Made by a program: the position numbers and the translations under genes. From assembly GCA_948144175.1 (NCBI GenBank), contig CANXME010002160.1:2179501-2243500 (forward strand): DNA of 64,000 nt, written 5' to 3'. This document shows, piece after piece, positions 54,801 through 63,877 of this stretch; the first letter of the stretch is position 1; each line of letters begins with the position of its first letter. The notes beneath the pieces are model-generated. The model worked only from the letters and a program-made list of their open reading frames with translations. It was not told where the DNA came from and did no database searches. The stretch comes from Closterium sp. NIES-65 (Eukaryota; Streptophyta; Zygnematophyceae; Desmidiales; Closteriaceae).

Positions 54801-57800
54801 TAGCTCACCTACGTAATTCCGATTTTGAGGCTATATCGATTCGCGACACAATCAGAGATCCAAACGGATCTCTTCCTGCTCTTCCTCATCCTCCTCGACT
54901 CTCACGCACAGTTCATAAAAACTTGTTCTAGACTCAATAGGCACGTCCTTCTCGCCTTGCTTGCGAATCACATACACGACCATGAGACTTAAGATCCAGT
55001 GCATCTCCCCTGGCCACGTCGTGGTCGCTGTAAACGGGGGCGACACGCCTTGTAGGGAAGACGGCCCGTGCTATGGGCGGTCTGTATCGTGCCTGGTAAC
55101 GACCACGCGGCTCGACAACGTTAGCCAGTCATATACACTAGCGCGTGCGTCAAGTGCCAGTCGTGCAGTGATACAAGCCGCCCACCACAGTGCGCGCATT
55201 GGCGATGATCGTGTAGCTGTCACAGACTTCTTGAACGGGGTAGTTAATGCGTTCACAAGCTTCATCACGGGTAGTAGCTTCATAGGCCAGGTCTCGACTC
55301 TACAACGGATCCGTAACTGATGGGCTCTTTACCAGGCGTCGTTTGCGAGTTCTGCAACAGATGGTTCCCCAATGCCCAAGTTTATGGCGGTCATAAGTCA
55401 CGGCGGACCCCTTGCCAAGGACTATCCGCCGTGGCGAGGCCCACGCGATCTGCACCGACCGCCGGTCTTCACTCTTTGCTATTCGTCCACGACATTCTGT
55501 CGGACGCTCCAGCCGCTCCCGGTTCACCTACAGCGTCTAACGCATCCAACGCCGTCAGTGTGAGCCGACCTCCACGCGTTCCTGATGCTCACGTTGACGA
55601 AACTCCCAACGACGTGAACGAGGGGCCTCCTGAAGATGAACATCAACCACGGCATGGAGCTCCTGCGGCTGAGACGACTGACCATCCTGAGAGCCGGCCC
55701 GAAGGGAGTCATGCCGCGCCGCCAACCGTCATCTCCGGACAGAGCAATGCCATGCCCCTCAATCCGCTCGCGTTGAAGCTACTGCATTTCGTCCGGCGCG
55801 TGAATGGCGGAATGGGAATGGCCGAGGTTGACATCAACGGCCTGCTTCAGCTAGTCGTAGAGCCTGGCCTTGCGCCTCTTGTGAACTCGGAGCTCCGGAA
55901 CTGTAAGGATCTGGAGCGGTTCGAGTTGGAGCGCTTGGCAGGGTTCAATCGCGGATGGTCGGTGGCGACCTTCGAGATTGACGGTCATCCACCACAGCGC
56001 TTGCTCTTCCAGAACTCAGCCCAGGTAAGCCGACTTTGCATTCAAGGCCGTGAAATGATGATGAGGCACACAGGGTTTGCATGTACTTAGTTATCCTTGT
56101 ATTAACCGTACACCCACCTTCTCCGCCACAAACCATGCCTCTCCTCTCACCTGCTTTCGCCACCGTACACCAGGCATTCGCTGAAATGTTTGGACATCCC
56201 AACAACGCGCCCGGCTTCAAGCTCAAGGCGCGTGTAGATGAGGACCCTGACGCAGGCGGCCGTCGCTATACCACGCCCGAAACAGGAACGTGGTGGAATG
56301 ATGCTCAGGTAAGGAAAGACCACGTTGCCACCCCAAACCCAATCCTGAGTCATGCATCCATCGCAGCACTGATCTCTCAAGAGCATCTTGAGTGTTAAAC
56401 CGTGTGTCCGTTGCCGCTTCGTCGTGCACTGCAGGAACACTTCGGTTGGTCCGAAGTTGTGGGGGGGATCATCTTATATTCGGATGTGACGCACATGAGC
56501 AACAACGGCCGGAAAAAGGCGTGGCCGCTCATGATGACGCTGGCGAACATCGCCCAGGCCAAGCGATGGGGGAAAGCCGGTCACACACTACTTGCCCTCC
56601 TTCCAATCCCCCCATCTGCAATGTCTGCCGTGGAGAAGGTCATGCTCTTCCAGCGTTGCGTCATCACCGTGCTGCAGCCGCTTCTTGATGGCATCGCCAG
56701 GTCCGTACTCGGTTTGCATCTTGCTAAGACATCATCTCACCACCTGCATGGTATGCAAACCCTCTCTGTATGTAGCATGGCCCTTTGCCCCTCGTCGTTC
56801 CTCCCTAAAAGCCGCAACCTTGAATGCCTGTTGCCACTCACTCCATTCCTTGCAGTGGGTTCCGTCTCAGGGACCCTTTCGGAGATTGGCAAACCGTGCG
56901 GCCCCTGCTGTACGCCCGGGTGTGCGACTACCCCGAGAGCGGCAAAATCAGTTGCACACTCTCGCATGGATCGCGGATGCCGTGCAGCATCTGCTATGCT
57001 GCAAAGGTGAGGTCACATGCCATCTGCACGCATTCAATTACATTCCCGTTTGTGGCTCGCCTGAGCGAACCCACATAGCTACCACCCTTACCTTTTCTAT
57101 CCCATCCCTCGGCCCCGTGCTACAACAGGAGCATCTGAGTGCTGTCAAGGCACGGAACACGCCGCGCACGCCTGAACAGCAGCAATGGATCGTTAACGAG
57201 GCGGCGGGGACGACAACTAGCCAGGACAACCCGTGCAAGGCCTACTCTACCTACCCTGTTGAGGTGAGTGACCTGTTTCCCCGGCCCATGAGTAGTCTAT
57301 GCTCTCGCCCGCCCCGTCATGAATTGCCAGATGTGCTCTGCCCCATTGAACTCACCCGACTTGTGGTTTAGATTACCTATCCACTCTCACGTACATCTCT
57401 CCTCCATTCCCCACCACATCCCCATTTCCAGTGCGTGCTTTGGAAGTGGGATGTCCCAGGGACCGCGTGGGGCAATCCCTACCTTGTGGTGATGCCTGAC
57501 ATCATGCACCAGGCGGACCTAGGCATCATGAGCCACATTGTGGCTGTCGTGCGCAAGATGAAGAAGCGGCGTGTGAAGCAGATGGACAGGTCAGTGTTTT
57601 GGGGATTGGATTCGTTGCTCCTGGTCACAATTACTCAAACCATAAGTTCTGTCCTATTACTGGCCTGTTTCTGCCCTTTTGGCGCCGCTGAACTGATGTG
57701 TATGGGCAGGCGCCTGTCTCTCATTCGCGACCGCACGCGCCTGAATCACATGCGCCTGCCGGAGAGCGCCTACTTCGAGACCGGCGCATGTGTGGCGGCC

Positions 57801-60800
57801 TATGAGCACAGAGCCGTCATGCAGGTATGAACCCTCCATTCCCTGTTGCTTGTCCTGGCCTAAACCCTCAAGCAGTCTGCTCATGCTGCCATTGTCCGTC
57901 ATGCTCCACTCCTCACACCATCTGTGCTCACCCTCCCCTTTGCTGCTATCCACGTTCTTTGCAGGTCATGGTGTTTGTTTTTGCAGGTCTGTTTCGCCAG
58001 CCCCAGATGGATGCCGTTCGTGCCTATCTTGGCTGGTACATCCTGTGCTCCCAGCCACAGGGGCACACTGAGCGGTCCCTCCGGGAGCTGAAGAAGATGA
58101 CCTCTCGGTAATAATATCACGCATGTAAATCCCTGTGCATGGGATGTATGCTTGGCTACTGTAAATGTGCTCTTGTAGTAGGCAATCTTGTGAGGATGTT
58201 GCTGCTAAACTTTGATGAAAAGGATCAGGAATAGGAAAAGCATATGAATAAGTAGACTCTGTGAATGCATGTGTTGTCATCTCCCACTCCCATCAGGCTC
58301 GTTGAGCAGTTGCAGGCTGCGTTTCCAAAGCAGCCATCCTCTTGGTGCCTTGTGAAAACACATCTCATGTCGCACTACATCGACTCCATACGTCGGGCGG
58401 GTCATGTGACTGAATTCAGCACCAACATGTTCGAGCACTTGCACGGACCGTTGGTAAAGAGGATCTACCGTCGGTCCAACAAGCGCAATGTAGATGGGCA
58501 GATCATGAAGTTCCATGCTAGGCGCATTTCGGATGTGGTGCCGGTGGATGATCCTGCCGGTCGGGACACCGCCATGCGGCAGGTAAATCTGTTTAGTGCT
58601 TGAATTGCATGGATATGAATGCAGAATGTAATAATATCAATAGCATATGTTGGCAGGCGATTGAGACCGACACACGGACGCTCATCAAGGAGTCATACTC
58701 CCTCCCTGTGGAGTTGTCACAAGAATCCACCTCTACCAACTGGTTTGCAAGGAAGTGAGCCAAGCAACACCCTCGTGCCCAAGCTGCCCTCAAGGATGCG
58801 CTTATGCGTTATGCAGGATGCGTCACCAAGATTCGAGTAAGTAGTTGCAAGTTTATGCAATCAACCATCATTTTGGCTGGCTCGTATCATACATGACTAA
58901 CATCAACTGTTATGCAGGCCCATGCATCGCTGGCAATCCCTGCAGCAGACGACGCCACCTTCTCAAGAGTGTCTCACTTCGTTCGAGCGACCCCTGACTA
59001 TTTTGAGAAGCCATGGTACTCGGATGTTGCAGTGGAGGGTGTAAGGTATGGTCGGAGAGAGGAGTGGTATGCAAGGTTGCTTCTGTTGTTCCATACCAAA
59101 ATACGTGGAGAGAGGGAGGAGCTGGCTTACGTTAGATATTGGAATGCAAGCGGAGAGGATACAGCAACAGGATGCCTTCGCCTCAAGTGGACGACAGGAA
59201 TGTACGCGTACTCCGTGATTCCCATTGAAGCGCTACTCCGCCACGTCCATGTGGTGAAGGCATTCCATCTGGACAGTACCTATCTCATTAATAAGTATCA
59301 AATGTGATGCATTTATCTTGTAATAAAATGGCCAGCATATTTTCATGCAGTCACATTTTAGGGAAGTCAAAGCTTACAAAACCAGTTACAAATTCAGAAC
59401 AAAATTGGCAAGCTTAAAAAAACCGGCAATGTACCGGAGTCGCGGATTCGATTTCGACTTCGACAAACAAACGCGTTCCGAATTCATTCCGTGATTGGTC
59501 GCGATCTGGCTTCGGAAATTCGCCAACCAAAACACCTGAACTGTACCCCCCTTCGAACCCCCTTCAAAAATCAAGGTTTTTTGTGATGGGCAGGCTGCCT
59601 TCGAGGTAGATAGCGAATCCCCCCTTCAATGGGGACCCCTCCATTTAACAGGGTTGGGGAGCAGAGGCACTATCATCGCTGCACACACCACAACGGCTGG
59701 CTGTGGCATGGGTACGGTCAGGACAAAGCCAGCGCAGCACACCTGAGGAGTCAGTTTACAGGGAGGCGACGGGGCAGCAGCGACTGCCGGAGTGTCGGCA
59801 GCGGCTGCTTGTCCTTGAGCTGCTGTAGCTGGTCCGTGCTGTGGGCCGCCTGTCAATCACCGTCGCGTCAGCGGCGGCTGTTGATTCCGCGTCAGCCGCG
59901 AAGATCACAAGCGATCGGGGCAGAGTGTGTAGTTCAAAGTATAGGCCCTCTTATCCCTCTCCTTGTTGCTTTATGCGCGATGTATAATTAGTCTATGAAA
60001 ACACTTGTAATTGCTTGATGAATCACTCTCTCTCCCATACCTGTCTGTTCCCCATCACTCATGGTTGGGCACATACACACTAATTTGTCTATGAATGACC
60101 AACACCTTCCCAAACCACGAGACAACAGGTGCAGAACAGCCAAGGGGTTGCATTAACAACCACTTCCAGGCGCTTCCTCCCTTTTTCTCCATCCATCACA
60201 CTGCATGTGTCTCCCTCTCCACCTTTGCCCTTATCACCAGTGTTTGCTTGCCATGCTAACCATCTCTCATGCCTCCCACAGAGACCTCAGGTACAATCCT
60301 CTTAGTGGAGGCTTGGATGTGCTCCTTAAAACGTCCACAACTGGTCAATTACAGTGAGTGCTCAAGATGTAGTTCATCATTGTGCGATATGTGAATCAGA
60401 AATGGTTGTATCGGATGTTAATATTGTCAATTCGTACATCTCCTGCTCATCCTACTTGCTTCCACTAGGATGATCGTAATTCCAAGGTTTATCTGTCTAC
60501 CTTCATTCTTCCTTTATATCCTTACCCTCTTGACCTATATCCACAAATCAATCCCCCTTTTTTCCTATCCCCACCTCATTATCCCCCCTTCTTTCTTCCC
60601 CTCTCCAACACGTTTTTCATCTTCTGTCCTTAGGATGCTATATGCCGCATCATGCAACTTCTCAGGCCCATTTCCATCCTACCCCAACATAAATTTCGAA
60701 AGGCTGTAAGCTTCTCATGGATATCCAAGTGGTACGTTTGAATAGAAGTTGCACATCAGTCTCGACGTAACTCATCAATGCCTGTGTAAGGTACAACTCT

Positions 60801-63800
60801 CTGTTCCAAAGTACAGTCAGATTCCGTAATTGTCTGTTTGCATGTCTCTGTGACTTCTTTCGTCTCTCTGCATTTGTCCATTTGTTGTTCGTAGATGAAA
60901 TAATATACCATAGGTGTCTAAGGTGTCATGTGAATAGGCAAGATCAGATCAAAATGCAAATGGACTTTGTGTGACGTGCTCATTCAGCAGCTTTACCCAG
61001 ATGCACAAATTCCCCTAAATCATCCTTCTTTGTTCTTGTTTTTCTTACCCCATCCAATACTTTACCCTCACTCACATCACTGCCTTCAAGCTTTATTGCC
61101 CACCTTCCCGTACAGCCCTTCCTCCACAGTGATGTGTCTAACAACAGCTTCACTGGACCCTTCCCCTCTATCCTCTTGAATGCGGAAAATTACATTAGAG
61201 ACATGTAACGCATTCTCAATAAAGTCTCATGGGCTTCTCAATGATGTTTCACAAACGTCTTCTTTCCTTTTCATGCAACGGTGCCTCCAGAAGCCGTTCA
61301 CTCCAATCATTTCAAACAAGACATACACTTCATTGCATCCAAGCCATATAACCTTCATTGCATCCAAGCCTTAGAACCTTCATTGCATGCAAGCCATATA
61401 ACCTTCATTGCATTCAAGCCATACACCCGTCATTGCATCCAAGCCATATACCCTTCATTGCATGCAAGCCATACACCCTTCATTGCATGCAAGCCATATA
61501 ACCTTCATTGCATGCAAGCCATATAACCTTCATTGCATGCAAGCCATATAACCTTCATTGCATCCAAGCCACATAACCTTCATTGCATGCAAGCCATATA
61601 CCCTTCATTGCATGCAGGCCATATACCCGGCATGCAAGCATATACCCTTCATTGCATGCAAGGCATAGGCTTCATTGCATCCAATCCATTATCTTGATTG
61701 CGTGTAGCAACCTCTCACACAACAACTTCACAGGACCCCTCCCACCAAAAATGGCTGTCCCAATGTCCCTGATCTCTTAGTAGTTCTTAGAGCCATCCTC
61801 TGTTCTTGCAGTTGGTGACAAATTGTTTCAGATCTTTCGTCCTGTCCTCCATAACACCTGTGGCGTTTCCTTGCCAATGTTGGTCTCCTGTGCTGACAGC
61901 AACATTTCCCACAACAAGTTCTCTGGCGTTGTTCCTCGCGGCATTTGGGCCCTGACCAGCCTAAAGTCCCTGTGAGTGCCTGATGTCCCTTTTATTGCGG
62001 CCACTCATCCCATCAAATGCGCCTCATGTGACGAGGAAGTTAAATAGTGGCACATGAATCCAAGGCGAGCTCAACAGCACGTTGGAATGACTATGGCTTG
62101 CGAAACTGACTGGTGACCCTCAAGTGCTGCCCTGCAAGGTCACTTGAGATTGTTGTGGAGTGATGCCCATTCCACTAATATGGGGCTCCGTTGTTGGTAC
62201 GATTGGTGAAAGTTGTTATTAGACTGACCAACCCATGTCATGCTGTGCCTTGATGAGCCATGCTGTTCTGACCTGAGCCATGCTCTAACGTCTTGTGCCG
62301 GGCCACCCTACCCCTTCTGGCATGGTCAAGAGCCAAACATGCTAGCAGGATGGTGTGCATGCATCTAGCCGTGGGATCGTGCATTGCATGTGGCAAGAAA
62401 AATAGGTGGAAAATCATTCACGTGCATTCTGGCGGGTTGTCTTTGAACGTTCCATGGGCCGCTGGATGGCTCATTCCTCACTCCAGCACGTTGCTTCTGA
62501 CGTATGTTACTGGTTTTTCACATTCTTCCATAATCACCCGTGCGCTCTTCTCAGTGACATGGCTCACAACCAGCTCCAGGGGCCTCTTCCTTCTGCTCTC
62601 AACTCCACAGACCTCCATTATCTGTATGCGTGCATAGAGCTTGCTCTCTCCATTGTGGAAAGAGGGCGGGAAGTGCACATCCTAAAGCGTATGCTGCCTC
62701 GTTTTCACATGATTGACGACAGCGAGTGTTGTGTATTTGCAACTGTGAACATTCCCCTTTGAACACACTGCGAGCCCTTCCTCTGAGCCCTTCCTCCATT
62801 CCCGTTCCCACACCTGTGCCAACAGTGACATTTCCCACAACCAGTTCACTGGCGTTGTTCCTCCTAGCATTTGGAGCCTGGAGTACCTGACCTCCCTGTG
62901 AGTACTTGACCTCCCTGTGAGTACCTGACCTCCCTGTGAGTACCTGACCTCCCTGTGAGTACCTGACCTCCCTGTGAGCTCCTGGCGTCACTGTGGGTGC
63001 TGACACCCATCCCATCGAAATCTCCTCGTGGGATGAGGAAGGTAAGGAGTAGAAAATGAAGGCAAGGTGAGTACACTATGACAAATTGCTGGACCAAGTC
63101 TCGACCCTAAGGTTCTACCTGCAAGGTCTCTTGAGATATCACATGCAAATGCCAACTTGGAAGAAGTAGGAAGGAGATTCTTAGATAGCATGCAGCTGTG
63201 GCTGAGGAAATTGGTAGACCGTTACATTGATCAAAGGAACTGGAGAGAAGTCATACCAATGTGGGAGGCAAAGTAAGTTAGGTGATTAGATGGCCCACTA
63301 GGTAGGGTAATGAGTACATTTGCAGTGTGAGGTGCTGGCGTTGCTACAATTGGGACAGTTGTGATTGGAAGGAACCACCACAAATGTTGTACCTGACATA
63401 AATGTACAACACATGTTTGAACACACGGGCTCGCCGAATTCTCATCATTCCAACAATGGCCACTGGATGGCTCAAACCTCACTGCAGAACGTTGCTTCTG
63501 ATGCATGTTACGATCTTATCAATTCCCTCCACCGTTGCCCATGTGCTCTTTCCAGCGACATGGCTAACAACCAGCTCCAGGGGGCTCTTCCTTCTGCTCT
63601 TGGCTGGCAACTTAGTGCTTTGTAAGAGCGCATTGAGCTTGTTCACTCCAGTAGGGCAGGAAGTGCACATTTTGAAACATATGCTGCCTCTTTTTTCCTT
63701 GATTGAAAACAGATCGTGTTGTGTATTTGCAACTCTGTCACCATTCTTTATTTCTACACAATGCGAGCCCTTCGGCCATTCCCATTCCCACACCTGTGCC

Positions 63801-63877
63801 AACAGTAACATTTCCCACAACCAGTTCACTGGCATTGTTCCTCCTAGCATTTGGACCCTGACATTCCTGACCTCTCT
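36658..63877 (+). CDS. LRR receptor(-like kinase) ectodomain, 3' end outside window
   Basis: Exons by inspection: 36658-36907, 38107-38281, 38725-38823, 39487-39558, 40018-40089, 41555-41653, 42040-42114, 42518-42586, 43054-43134, 43327-43398, 43653-43724, 44022-44084, 44542-44598, 45418-45477, 60282-60353, 60634-60705, 61130-61204, 61708-61779, 61900-61971, 62555-62623, 62826-62897, 63556-63621, 63806-63877. After the first two, each exon encodes one LRR, begins with 1 nt and ends with 2 nt of a split codon, and has an AG acceptor and GT donor. All joins are in frame and make no stop; about 652 residues lie in the window. A signal peptide plus LRRNT plus plant-type LRRs (NxLxGxIPxxIxxLxxL) indicate a secreted or membrane receptor. 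A kinase domain is inferred, not seen. The intron 45478-60281 holds the 13.8-kb transposon. A further phase-compatible candidate exon is 40307-40372. Confidence 0.75.
38107..38281 (+). CDS. LRR gene exon 2: LRRNT-like cap
   Basis: A pyrimidine tract and CCCCCAG acceptor precede QAFDDLASTCHVYEG. The later part FCAGDWASGNMTEWPWGFGS, MKCNRHGMVTEL has the Cys...Trp...Cys...VTEL pattern of the N-terminal cap of plant LRR receptors. The donor is GTGAGC at 38282. Phase 2/2 fits exon 1 and exon 3. Intron 1 (1.2 kb, 36908-38106) shows no other gene. Confidence 0.7.
38725..45477 (+). CDS. LRR gene exons 3-14: twelve single-LRR exons
   Basis: Core motifs in order: FTSCGTVPSSITALTDLRKL; TLFSGSIPESISNATSLSYL; VDLRGSLPCSISRLTALVTL; NRMQGSMDDLSCLAPLTRLQ; NLTAGELPSSLSALSKLGFL; SFLPITRLPQWINSLSGLTY; HRSAPFPTEWMAFTGLQTL; NGFTGSIPSTISALTALTEL; NNLTESIPAGISKLAKLRYL; NNLTGAVPATRAFLQTM; NHLTTMPTAIHAQNM; NDLKGSVPVNGDVYSM. 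Exon sizes are 57-99 bp, most often 72. The donors are GT with mostly GTAAGT/GTGAGT-like sequences. The last three repeats are short and end in Met rather than Leu, so they may be variant or shortened LRRs. Confidence 0.75.
39672..39833. repeat. Intronic (TG)n/(CG TG)n and poly-T microsatellites
   Basis: TGTGTGTG and CGTGCGTG runs at about 39685-39742 and a run of about 24 T at 39809-39833, in intron 4 of the LRR gene. Confidence 0.85.
40438..41240 (-). mobile_element. 5'-truncated LINE fragment with zf-RVT domain
   Basis: On the minus strand 41121-40720 reads MNLQVGARLDFFSNSINCAH, then CGGEETLAHCLYSCPVIQPI, the C-x2-C...H...C zinc motif at the end of plant LINE reverse transcriptases (zf-RVT). 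It continues into a Trp/Arg-rich tail (HVWLARCDAAWRAAGF). The 3' end is an A run of about 18 (T run at 40441-40458, plus strand) with a C run before it. The 5' part is missing. It lies in the intron between exons 40018-40089 and 41555-41653 of the LRR gene, antisense to it. I could not find a clean target-site duplication. Confidence 0.7.
45834..45848 (+). repeat. Left terminal inverted repeat of the KDZ-like transposon
   Basis: CATCACAAAAACCCT; matches the reverse complement of the right end except for one extra A and a final mismatch. Confidence 0.6.
46189..51730 (-). CDS. Unknown transposon-borne protein, 6 exons, 1,017 residues
   Basis: Exons (minus strand): 51730-50113, 50015-49983, 49844-49165, 47264-46946, 46794-46643, 46440-46189. 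All donors are GT and acceptors AG, all phases join, and no stop is internal. Residues 1-540 are charged and disordered: basic AT-hook-like patches (RKASGGRRGKKAATGTRPKR), a Glu tract of about 100 residues, then RRGGRGGRVSGTGKEGG. Residues 550-780 are Ser/Pro-rich with EEFQALRSEMYAMFAQLG. The C-terminal 240 residues look folded: PLMFLNPPEKIQYYPAPEEV, LEAMKLLWLHNDKSTMGVF, YTGMGLADYSHLVDSLPTEL, EQWALNWHFDKATGTPFSNP, IEWPLLQDKRRKRISSQPEQ, PDYQEWCEKVKQMIHFAVVE. I recognise no family. It may bind DNA and help transposition or regulation; that is inferred from its position only. Another ATG lies upstream at 51811. Confidence 0.65.
47395..49160. repeat. CACGTCA-rich tandem array in intron 3 of the unknown gene
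   Basis: About three dozen copies of CCACGTCA (reverse TGACGTGG) at spacings of about 25-50 bp, embedded in C-rich text such as CACCCTCCTGCATCCGCCACGTC. A larger unit of about 448 bp recurs (TGTACCATTCCAAACC at about 47814, 48262, 48710). ACGT cores with TGAC are binding sites of plant bZIP factors; use as such here is inference. Long plus-strand frames through it are low-complexity artefacts. Confidence 0.85.
50470..50745 (-). repeat. GAG/CTC trinucleotide tracts coding poly-Glu
   Basis: Three nearly pure (GAG)n stretches, minus strand, at about 50470-50540, 50552-50617 and 50660-50737, within exon 1 of the unknown gene. They encode a Glu tract with occasional Asp, Gly and Ala/Ser-Lys breaks. 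The length is likely polymorphic. Confidence 0.9.
51812..52485. other. Upstream region of the unknown gene, no gene seen
   Basis: No reading frame or RNA gene recognised. The promoter of the leftward gene should be here or in the adjacent satellite. Confidence 0.4.
52486..54569. repeat. 178-bp satellite, 12 units with three-unit higher-order pattern
   Basis: Units start about 52486, 52664, 52842, 53020, 53198, 53376, 53554, 53732, 53910, 54088, 54266 and 54444 (last one partial), all exactly 178 bp apart. Marker differences (GAAGCAC versus GAAGCGC, ACAGTCAT versus ACAGCCAT) put units 1, 4, 7 and 10 in one class, so the array expanded in steps of three (534 bp). Most complete units contain the perfect 12-bp palindrome ACGATGCATCGT. 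It lies between the two divergent gene starts of the transposon. Confidence 0.95.
54570..55319 (+). other. Upstream region of the transposase gene, with a possible upstream ORF
   Basis: Holds the presumed promoter and leader. A frame from the ATG at 54982 to the stop at 55318-55320 (about 112 residues, MRLKIQCISPGHVVVAVNGG...) overlaps the transposase start as TGATG. I recognise no domain in it. It could be an upstream ORF or an unspliced leader. Confidence 0.4.
55320..59307 (+). pseudogene. KDZ-superfamily (Plavaka-like) transposase, 11 exons, one nonsense codon
   Basis: Exons: 55320-56024, 56174-56308, 56435-56700, 56856-57006, 57129-57263, 57432-57589, 57710-57824, 57965-58107, 58297-58582, 58657-58836, 58918-59307; 887 residues. 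All phases join. A C2HC finger (C9, C12, H25, C32) opens the protein. IILYSDVTHMSNNG then KKAWPLMMTLANI (D297), YARVCDYPESGKISC, YLVVMPDIMHQADLG (D487) and TEFSTNMFEHLHGPLVKR (E649) match, in order, the DDE RNase-H-fold motifs of Plavaka/KDZ transposases as I know them. The C-terminus has HTKIRGEREELAYVRYWNAS. The start is the first ATG after an in-frame TAA. The one defect is a TGA at 58756-58758 (residue 732, FARK*AKQHPRAQ), after the presumed catalytic Glu. No splice choice I can see removes it. Confidence 0.85.
59574..59589 (-). repeat. Right terminal inverted repeat of the KDZ-like transposon
   Basis: Plus strand AGGTTTTTTGTGATGG. Near both ends there are also TTCGATTTCGA-like words (near 45874 and 59447), possibly subterminal binding sites. 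Confidence 0.6.
59590..60281 (+). other. Intron DNA right of the transposon, no gene seen
   Basis: Starts with the GCAGG duplication, then GC-rich DNA with CAGC repeats (59750-59880), then AT-richer DNA up to the acceptor of exon 15 at 60281. No domain recognised on either strand. Confidence 0.5.
60282..63877 (+). CDS. LRR gene exons 15-23: nine single-LRR exons
   Basis: Core motifs: YNPLSGGLDVLLKTSTTGQL; CNFSGPFPSYPNINFERL; NSFTGPFPSILLNAENYIRD; NNFTGPLPPKMAVPMSLIS; NKFSGVVPRGIWALTSLKSL; NQLQGPLPSALNSTDLHYL; NQFTGVVPPSIWSLEYLTSL; NQLQGALPSALGWQLSAL; NQFTGIVPPSIWTLTFLTSL. From 61900 on, two exon types alternate (ISHN...GVVP and MAHN/MANN...LPSAL), with similar introns. They arose by tandem duplication of a two-exon module of roughly 0.95 kb. 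Exon 18 uses donor GTAGTT at 61780, which gives the right phase. The gene continues beyond 64000. Confidence 0.75.
61331..61690. repeat. 25-bp minisatellite in an LRR-gene intron
   Basis: About 14 units of CATTGCATGCAAGCCATATA followed by ACCTT, with variants (GCATCC, TACCC). GCATGC gives each unit a small palindrome. It lies between exons 61130-61204 and 61708-61779. Confidence 0.9.
62878..62980 (+). repeat. 19-bp tandem repeat duplicating a 5' splice site
   Basis: The exon end/donor text CTGACCTCCCTGTGAGTAC is repeated so that GTGAGT/GTGAGC donors start at 62898, 62917, 62936, 62955 and 62974. The first gives the normal 72-bp exon; any later one would add an in-frame TGA. A shorter version (two units) follows the homologous exon at 63806-63877. 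Confidence 0.9.

Larger units (their letters stand above)
45834..59589 (+). mobile_element. KDZ/Plavaka-like DNA transposon of 13.8 kb with two divergent genes
   Basis: The left end CATCACAAAAACCCT (45834) and the right end, read inward on the minus strand, CCATCACAAAAAACC (from 59589), form short terminal inverted repeats. Direct repeats GCAGG (45829-45833, 59590-59594) fit a 5-bp target-site duplication, though the ends are then asymmetric by one base. Inside are a transposase gene reading right (55320-59307), an unknown gene reading left (51730-46189) and a central satellite. Each gene stops within about 0.4 kb of its end. LRR exons in the same phase lie on both sides (45418-45477 and 60282-60353), so the whole unit sits in one intron. 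The transposase assignment is firm by motifs; the exact ends are inference. Confidence 0.75.

Noticed and set aside
54982..55320. Third gene of the transposon upstream of the transposase
   Set aside because: A single frame of about 112 residues, no domain, overlapping the transposase start; kept only as a possible upstream ORF.
59590..59900. Extension of the KDZ-like transposon beyond 59589
   Set aside because: The GC-rich stretch shows no further inverted repeat with the left side, while CATCACAAAAA matches at the chosen ends.
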